This document shows positions 28,001 through 37,798 of a DNA stretch of 64,000 nt, one piece after another. The notes under the pieces are model-generated. The model searched no databases. It saw only the letters and a program-made list of their open reading frames with translations, and was not told the DNA's origin. How positions within the stretch are numbered: the stretch's first letter is position 1; each line of letters opens with the position of its first letter. The DNA is taken from NCBI RefSeq assembly GCF_017654505.1, contig NC_054552.1, forward strand, positions 35,317,549-35,381,548, in the 5' to 3' direction. This DNA is from Polyodon spathula. Its lineage: Eukaryota; Chordata; Actinopteri; Acipenseriformes; Polyodontidae. Made by a program: the position numbers and the translations under genes.

Positions 28001-31000
28001 TAGCATGTTAATGAGTTACTCCAGTTTAACTTGTCCACTCCACTGTAATTGAAACGGCTTCAACCCCCCTCCCTCACCACACATATACAGCCACATCTTC
28101 TTATTATAATCATACAAGAAACAGCACCCCCCTTTAATTGAAATGATACTCAGGTCCGCTAAATGAGCCAGGGATTTGATCGACGTGTCGATTGGCCTAT
28201 TTGGGTTATAGGTGGCAATTCAATCCTCTTGCTATTTACTGACTCTTTGGGATATCATAGCCTGCTGCCATCCTGTGTGACACTATCCTCTGTGAAAGAA
28301 GTCACATTTGAATTCACTTTCTATCTCATAGCTCTTTCTGCTACTCCCTCTCTCACATAAATACACACACAATCTGATAAAGCTGCATTACAAAACAATT
28401 CCTCTAGTCACCACTGGGGGAGCTCAATTTGGAAACACCTTGCTCCCTCTTTCTTAAGGGACACTTATTAGACAGGAGAGCTGAACAAACAATTTCTTAT
28501 TTGCCACCTTCCTCCCCTGTCTAATGTGTACACTGCTCAAATCCCTGCAATGCATCTAAACAAGTCATCAAGAAGTACGTAAGTGTTGTTTGCATTAGAA
28601 CCCTTTTACTCACATGTAGCGCAGATGTGGATTCTTGCCAAAGGCTCGTGGCAGTATGCTTCGAAGGCTTGAGTTAATGATGGTGCTGAAAGCAATAAAA
28701 ACATACATTTCAATGCTTTTAGGATGGCATTAGTGATCTCATGCTGCAGATACACTACCTTGACCAGGGCAATTGATAAGGATTACAATAGGAAATATCC
28801 CCTGAAAACAAACAAATCCGTGTAGTCAGAACTCACAGTCTTTGCAGTCCAGTGTAGAGCTCCATGTCTACTGAGTTCAGTGTCTGGAGACCTCTCCAGT
28901 TCTCAATGTGTCTGTGTGAAAACAGAAGACCATGTGGTTAGTGTTTGGGGTTCATCGCCAAGACCAGCCCACTTAAAGCTTAATGATGTTCACAATGTTT
29001 TATAGATTACAGAGCCCAATGACTGGGATAGAGCCTGGATCAGCCCTGGGACTGCTCCTTATTACTAACATAATGAATACTGCTGCTCTATTAATATAGA
29101 TAACAGAGCCCTGTGACTGGGATAGAGCCTAGAAGCTTCAGAAATGATGTCCACAATGTTTTATAGATAAGAGCCCCATGACTGGGATAGAGCCTGGATC
29201 AGCCCTGTGACTGCTCCTTATTAATAAGATGATGCACACTGCTTTTTGAATGATTTTTTCCTGTTAGTACAAAACTGAGTCAATGTCTTGCATGTACAGT
29301 GGGTGTTTTGTGAAGGGGTACACATTGCAGCTAGAGATTTGGGCTTGCTGTAACCAAGCAGTAAACTAAAATCACATGTGTATCGAAATGGCTTGTAAAA
29401 ATCATAATCAAATCAATATACAGTATTGTAAAAACATTCTTCCCCTTCAACATTGCACCTGAGGGAAAGGCTCATACACTGACACACACACACAATCACA
29501 CACATACACAATCACACACACACACACACTGTGCTTTCGCAAAGCCGGGAAAATACAATAATAATCTCATAATACACAAGAGAGATGGTTACATTCCAGT
29601 GAAAATGAAGTGGAACAAGACAAAAGAATAAAAGAAACAGAGGAATGCCGGAGCACAGGAACTAATAGAAATCAATACATCAAGAGCTACAAAATGAAAA
29701 TGAATGACATTTCAATTGATGTGGAGCTCCTTTCAGACTGCACAGAAGCCTTTCCTGTGGGGACTAATTGACCCATTGACTAATTGACTAACTGATGAGT
29801 TGAGCCATTCAGCAATTAAATGAGTTACAATGTGGATACAATGCTACAGACTGGTAGCAAGCACTGCTTTTCTTCAGTGACTGCATCCACACCACCCAGT
29901 CCGAGACAGGCTTGCACATTCTGTATTTAGGATGTTTAACACACACTGAGCGCAAATGTAATCCTAAAAGCCCAGTCTATTACATAGTCTTCTATTTGTG
30001 TTCTCATAGCGTATCTTGTATCAAATCCTGTACCATTCAAATTCAACACACATGTCATAGCAAACATGTATTTTCTTTTATAGAATATGAATCTGGTAGC
30101 ACACTAGGTGAAAGAAAGTTTGTATGATTGCTTTACTTTCTTCAACATAGCATGGTGCCGGCTACAATTTACTCAAAGGAAGGAGACATTGTCTCCACTG
30201 AACATACAGCAGCTGAGGTGCCTGATAGGTAGGATTACAGGGAACATTATTTCATTAGGTAAAAGAATATTTGCTAGTGGTCACAGATTTCTGCTGGAAT
30301 ATATAAAGTATATATCTATATCCGAGAGGTTTGCCAGAGCTCAGTACCAGCATGGTCCAGTAGAATACATTCAGAGGGGGCTGTTTGCCCTTTAAAATGA
30401 GACCCAGCACACAAAACTTGGGAATTTAGTGCTGTCACGCCCTTTTTATAATGCAAAAATAAACAAAACACAAACAAAAAGCTAGCTCCACTTTGGAGTG
30501 CTAACTACACACTTTCCAGGAACCTTTCTATACCAGACAGATAAGCTGTTTACCTGTCAAACACACAATTCATAAATCAATACACACAATACACACAGTA
30601 CACACAATACACACAGCACTCATAGCACTCACAGTACACACAGCACTCACAATACACACAGCACTCACAGTACACACAGCACACACAGCACTCACAGCAC
30701 TCACAGTACACACAGCACTCACAGCACTCACACTACACACAGCACTCACAGTACACACACCACTCACACTACACACAGTACACAAAATACACACAGCACT
30801 CACAGCACTCACAGTACACACAGCACACACATCACTCACAGTACACACAGCACTCACACTACACACACTACACACAATACACACAGCACTCATAGCACTC
30901 ACAGTACACACAGCACACACAGCACTCACAGCACTCACAGTACACACAGCACTCACAGCACTCACACTACACACAGCACTCACAGTACACACACCACTCA

Positions 31001-34000
31001 CACTACACACAGTACACAAAATACACACAGCACTCACAGCACTCACAGTACACACAGCACACACATCACTCACAGTACACACAGCACTCACACTACACAC
31101 ACTACACACAATACACACAGCACTCATAGCACTCACAGTACACACAGCACTCACAGTACACACAGCACACACAGCACTCACAATACACACAGCACACACA
31201 GTACACACAGCACTCACAGTACACACAGTACACACAGCACTCACAGTACACACAGCACTCACACTACACACAGCACTCACAGCACTCACAGTACACACAG
31301 CACTCACAATACACACAGTACACACAGCACTCACTGTACACACAGCACTCACAGTACTCACAGTACACACAGCACACACAGCACACACAATACACACAGC
31401 ACTCACAATACACACAGCACTCACAATACACACAGCACACACAATACACACAGCACTCACAGTACACACAACACACACAGCACACACAATACACACAGCA
31501 CACACAGTACACACAACACACACAGCACTCACAGTACACACAGCACACACATCACACACAGTACACACAGCACACACAATACACACAGCACACACAATAC
31601 CATTGTACAGCACTACCCAGTGAAGCCCTTATAAGAGTTAATAATGGGTCAGAAAGCATCCAATTATGTTCAATTAAACCGTAACCAGTAAACTCTAACT
31701 CTGAAAACCCACATTACAAAATGAATATTCTTTCAAAGAAGACCAGAAACAAGTGAAGATTTGGTATCATCCTAAAAAACTGCATGGTATGTAAAACCTT
31801 TAACATGCTTACACTTGTTGAGTTATTTTAGTTTATTAATCAAGTCATTGTTTTTGAAAAACGATGGAGACTTCAATATCTAATCACAACTTCTCTTTCT
31901 CTTACCTCATTGAGTACGTTTTACTCGCTTATTTTATGACAAGTTGAATAAAAGCGATGAGAGGTCATTTCTTTTTTACACAGTCTTTCTGCAAAGTTAA
32001 TTTTATAGCACTCAGCTGGGCCAGTGCCCTCGTTCTTTTTAAATACAGATTCACGCATGAACCTCTTTTACTCAGGCTGGTGATGCAGTTCATCCTGTCA
32101 GGAAGGGGAGCATTTCTTTAGCAGACTTTACTTTTCTTCATTTAGCAGAATTGATTGTACTTATTTAAATGTTTAGCAAATATCAAATTTGCAACAGCCT
32201 GCTGCCTCATCCCAATTTTAGGAGTAATCCATATAATGCCTTTCATAGCTTTCCATTCCATATCCCTGCATTCAGCATTCCCACATACACACAGTACATA
32301 CACACAGTACATGCACACAGTACATGCACACAGTACATACACACAGTACATACACACAGTACATGCACACAGTACATACACACAGTACATACACACAGTA
32401 CATGCACACAGTACATACACACATACATGCTTCATAAGGCCAGTCATTTGTTTGTATAAAAGTGCGTGCATGACTCCTTCTTGGGTGATGCAAGATCAGA
32501 AATGTAAAAATACTGTATAAAATATACAGGTAGAGTTTTCATGGACACAGGGGTCCTGACATCTTCAGTGTACAGCTACTGGACTTGTTTTCAGAGAAAC
32601 AGGGCTCTTGAATAAAGCATTGAGCACTTTCCATCATTTATAATCAATAGGTATAATAAAGCTTTTCAAACTGCAAGACTGAGACTTAATGAAACACATT
32701 ACATTTAAAGTGAAATAACTCCAAACTGTTCGAGGTTATATCTCCCTATACTGTATGTACTGTGTGTGCCCTAGCTATGAATAAAGCCCACAACTTTCTG
32801 ACCCACAGCTATCATTCTAAAGCTATTCATCTGGATGAATACAAATATTTGTAAAAACAGTCTTTGGCAGAGAAACATTTTGCATGTCAAAAGCGATTAT
32901 TTTACATGTGAACATCTCCCTTGTAGTTGTGTCCTTCTGCCCCCGAAGCCCAAGCGAGGATTTTAGAATAATTCTGTCACTCAATACAGCTAAGGTCAAT
33001 GTAATCAAAGAAAGTGTAAACTGCACTCATTAGCCTCCACACATGATGGCACGTAATCCTCATTAGACACTTGACTCTTAGAAGCAGGCCAACACCAGCA
33101 GCATGTGCAATGAACAGACGCTTGACTTGCAGAGCTCAGCACAGACAGCCATTTATGAAAAACAACTTACAATTACTTTATAACATGACAGTTGAACGCT
33201 TGCAATGTGTCATTAAAATGATGTTATGCTATCAAACGTTATATTTTATGATTAGTAATAAAACCTCTGAATTGCAGTGCACTTTTAAAATTGTATATCA
33301 ATAAAAATCCATTTGATACCATTGAGGACTTTGTGTGACAGGTTGAATTTAATTGAATACCCCACTCTGTTTGCTATCCACAGGTTGTGACCTTTCCAGT
33401 TCACATTACAAGCAAGTGAAATAAACAGCCAGATAGGACAGTATTACACATTCACAAACACACACCCATCTTGTCATGTGGCATGTCTAGGCTGAATCTG
33501 CCTGATCACATTATGACTGCAGCTAACAAGGCTGTTGTGTTGTCACTCCTTCATCTATCCTCTGCATTACATAGTTTCTGAATTGTAAAATATTGTATTT
33601 TTTTAGATTTACATCAGCACAGAAACAAAGCAATTTAATCCCTGTAACACTTCTTTGAATAAAGTTATTTGGATTCAATGGAACTGATATAATTACCAGT
33701 AGAGCTGACTGGCTCACTTGATTTTTACCCCAAAGATTACAGAAGAAACAAACACAACTGAAAATGCTATGGCAATAAGATTCATGTGCTGCTCTCATCA
33801 ACGTGAGCATGCAATTAACTCACAGACCTCAGACTTCAGTACTTTCCTTGCACTCTACCACCACGGCAACAGCATTATGAGACAGCCATGCACACCTGTT
33901 CCCTGGTAAGCAGTCTGAGATCAGCAGAGTGTAATTAACACAGGATCCCATCAGTGCTCCTCCTTGTGTGGATTTCAAACAGCAGCATGTTGTATATTGT

Positions 34001-36110
34001 AGGTTAAATATAAACTCTTCATTCCCTACTGTTATTATTGGGAAGTATTGTTATAAAATAGATACTGTTGTAATGAATAAGTTAACCTGGACTCCACTTT
34101 TCAGGTTCTCACAGAGCTAAAGGAAATTCTGCACCCCATGTTCATCAGTGTCAACACCTGACAGCACTCTGGTCTCATTAAATGCAATAATTCAATTTGC
34201 ATATTAATGCCATTTAGAGGATATGACAGAAAACAATTAGCACCTGCTGAAATAAGCAACCTTGCCTGGGTTTTTTTTTTCATTTTAATAAAATTCACCA
34301 AATGTGCTGTTTACAGGGATCATTAACACCTAGGCATGTTTTATTTTCTTGTTGTAATTTTACAAAGGCTGTGCTGCTTTCAATTCAATTAAAACTCCAT
34401 TTCCTTTCCATGAGCTCTGTGTGTTACAGTGTGTTCTGTTAAAACTCCCTTTCTGTTCCATGAGCACTGTATGTTACAGTGTGCTGTTAAAACGCCATTT
34501 CCTTTCCATGAGCTCTGTGTGTTAAAGTGTGTTTTGTTAAAACTCCCTTTCTATTCCATGAGCTCTGTGTGTTACAGTGTGTTGTTAAAACTCCTTTTCT
34601 GTTCCATGAGTGTTGTGTATTACAGTGTGTTCTGTTAAAATTCCCTTTATGTTCCATGATCCCAAATTAGACAGGTGTGTATATGAATATGTATTTTTCC
34701 ATTTGTGCAGTAATGGGAAAACAGGATGAATTCAATTCAATTAAACCAGGCTTTGTAGCTCCAACATGTATTCAGAATGAATCCCAATTTCCTGATTTAT
34801 TTCATAGCCAAGTGGAATAAGTATGTGAGACAGTGGAGTATTATTAGGGTTACTCCTGCAGTGGCTCTCTAGTATAGCATCAGCAGTTTCCATGTATATT
34901 ATAGTTTTGCCATTGCTTTACTTGTCTCAAAGGGTAGTTTACTAAATGAATAATGGCTGGTACAGCAGGTGGGTCAGGCTGTGGGGAACACCATCTCCAG
35001 CTGGCAATTACAGTCCTCTGTCTCTGGAGGCTGGACCATGAAAAGTGTGTGTAGAAATCATTATGGGGAGTGCTTCATTTCAGCAGCAGTGGATAGAAGT
35101 TGTGCTGTTCCCTTCTCGAGGAATGCTCATAAAAATCTAATAGACTAAACAGGTTGAAATGGGAATACTGTTTTCCTTTGCCAATGGCATTAGAATAGGT
35201 AGCTGTATCTACAGGATCTTAATTTGCCCTGTTCTAGGTCTGCAGGACAAGCCTCAGCTGCACTGCAGTGGCTGGTTGTTCTTCATGGGGGTGGGAAAGT
35301 AAATGTAGTGTCTACCCACCTAGTGTACATTAAAATAATACATGATATGACGTCATTTATTTTCAGCAATAGAATACAATGAAGAAAACACAAAGGGACT
35401 ACATATATTATCAATATATTCTGAGAGAAATTGCTTTGAAATATAATGGGCATGTCCTAGACTGTGTCTAATGGAATATGGGGAAGGGGTTGTTATGCAT
35501 GGAGAGCCATTGAACACAACAGCAGCTCTGAGCAGTGAGACCTGCAGGCTCTCATACTACCAATCCATAATGGAACATTAGTGGAAGAGCTGTGATATCA
35601 ATCTAGATGGAGGTTATTAAAAAGGGGGACCGTTTCATAATGGCATTGTGCATAATACATAAAAGACAGGGGTGAGCGGTGTATGCTGCCACTGCTGTCT
35701 CTGTGCCTCAGTAAACAAGAACATGTGGAGCAGGCAAGGGCACCTTGAGCTCGATTACTTTTATTCTCTTATTTATTTCTTCTCATTTCAAATATCCTAT
35801 TTAGTTTACAAGTGAGCCATGATTTGACGAGATTATAACCTAATAAATCATTTAAAAATGTTTCTAGTTGGGCCACAGCTACAGCAACAGGGACACCTGC
35901 AATATATATATATATATATATATATAATCACGAGTGCTCATAATGCGTATCACTCCTCATAGTCAACCCTCGGTACAACCGAAGACCTGGCTACGATAAA
36001 CACAAGGCGGAATTATTACCGGCCTTATCGGAATATTTTCCCGATGACATTACCGTAATACCTGATTTTGCACTATAACGTGATATTGCTTCGAACAATA
36101 TTACCCACTC

Positions 36111-36157
<47 letters not shown>

Positions 36158-37734
36158 ATAGGATATAATATATATATGCATATGAATAGCAAATGAAAGT
36201 CCCAAAATACAAAATATTTGTTTCACTTCTGCGCCTGAGGCATTGTATAACATTTCCAGAGTCCACAGTCCTGTCTGTTGAAATGAGCTTCTAATCTGTT
36301 CCCTAAGTGAATGGTAGCTGCATTCCTGCTGTTGTCCAGCTGATCCATAATGACTATCAGTACCCTATATAGGAAAGCATGGCCTGTATATAAACAATTG
36401 TGGTGCACACAAATGGGATCTGTTAAATTGCTCATCAGAAAAAAAGCACAGAAGACGTTAGATGGAAAGTGCAAGTCAGTGGCGTTTCCTATCATGAAGT
36501 GATCAGGAATAGAAACGCTGCTGTCACTTGATTGTCATTAACAGTGTTTTCCAATGTGCCCAGCGTGTTAGTTATTGAATTAGTGGCACAAACATTGTTA
36601 TTGCGGTCTGTACCATTGTTTAAAGTAAATACAGCATAGCATGGTTTCATTCCCAAGCAGCTGAGAGAGCTGGTGGAGGTGTTACACTGTGAATAAATCT
36701 GGGTTTATTTCATAACGTCAGACAATCAACACACAAATTGTGTTCTGCTTTTACACGCGCCGTGTGCAGTGTCTGTTACTGCAGCCTTGCTCTTAAGTCT
36801 GCGGTCCTTTGCTTTGCGTCAACAGGTTTGAGCTCAGAAATTCATGCGCGTTTTTTCTCTGGGAGGAACCGGAGATCAAGCAAATGGGTAACGTGCATGT
36901 GAGATCGACTGTGCGGTACCGCAGTACCGAGAACATGATGCCCAACTCACGCTGTTTCTGAATCGGATAAGGGTAATTCATTGTGGACGCGAAAAGAGTA
37001 ATAATACAACCAGGTTTTCCACAGTGACGGCAATAAGAATTAAAGTGGAAAAACAGTGGAACAATGACATCTGCATGTTCCGCTGCTGTAATGAAAAAGC
37101 TGGCATGAGAAGAGCTCTCTCTATAAGCGCAACTGTTTCAGTACCTGTATGTGAGACAATAATTAAAAAGGACAGCCTAGGAGCTGTCTGCAAGGATGTG
37201 GTGCTGAAGTGACTGCATGAGTTTAAAACAGATTCATCAATAAAGGTCGCTTCCTTTCGATCTGCCAAGTATTTTTTTAACTTAAACCACGAAAGAAACT
37301 GCTATTTTAAGATCAAATGACGTTACAGGAAGCATCGCTGTAAATTTCCATACAGAGTTTACCTGATTTCCTCGTCGGTACAAATTTCATTACTCTATAT
37401 ATATACAACAAGATACCCTCTAGTGGCGTAAGGGAGCAAGTGTGTCAGTCCAGCAGAAAAATCAAAACAATGTCCTACCCAGTTACTATTCAACGCTAAA
37501 CTGGTGACACGGTATTAGCCTGACAAGGGGAACGTGATACCGGCCACTTCATTACTTTGCATGCATTTTAAAAGTTGTAACAAACAACGATTTAATGGTT
37601 CAAAATAGAATTTTCCTCAGTTCACAGATATTAACTAAATAATGTTCTTTAAATAAGTAAAACCAACTATTATATTCTGTAATGTGATATTCTATAATGT
37701 GATATGTTGTGATAATTGTAAGCCTGCTAAGAAA

Positions 37735-37798
<64 letters not shown>

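Larger units (their letters stand above)
14447..28613 (-). other. ntrk3: ntrk3 intron 3 (14.2 kb)
   Basis: This long intron splits the second and third LRR exons. It holds minisatellites at 18229-18484, 19310-19648, 22205-22350, 23578-24193, 26791-26873 and 27486-27797, a possible SINE head at 27422-27485 and a possible old interspersed repeat at 16325-16745. From 14447 to 16324, and between the listed arrays, I see only single-copy-looking AT-rich sequence. Confidence 0.85.

Noticed and set aside
30570..31613. 347-codon minus-strand open frame of Val/Cys/Ser/Ala repeats
   Set aside because: It is generated by the 9-bp unit of the CA-rich array; another frame is open too and there is no domain.
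32142..32520. Several overlapping open frames on both strands around 32.2-32.5 kb
   Set aside because: A 13-bp repeat opens many frames; none has a recognisable protein.
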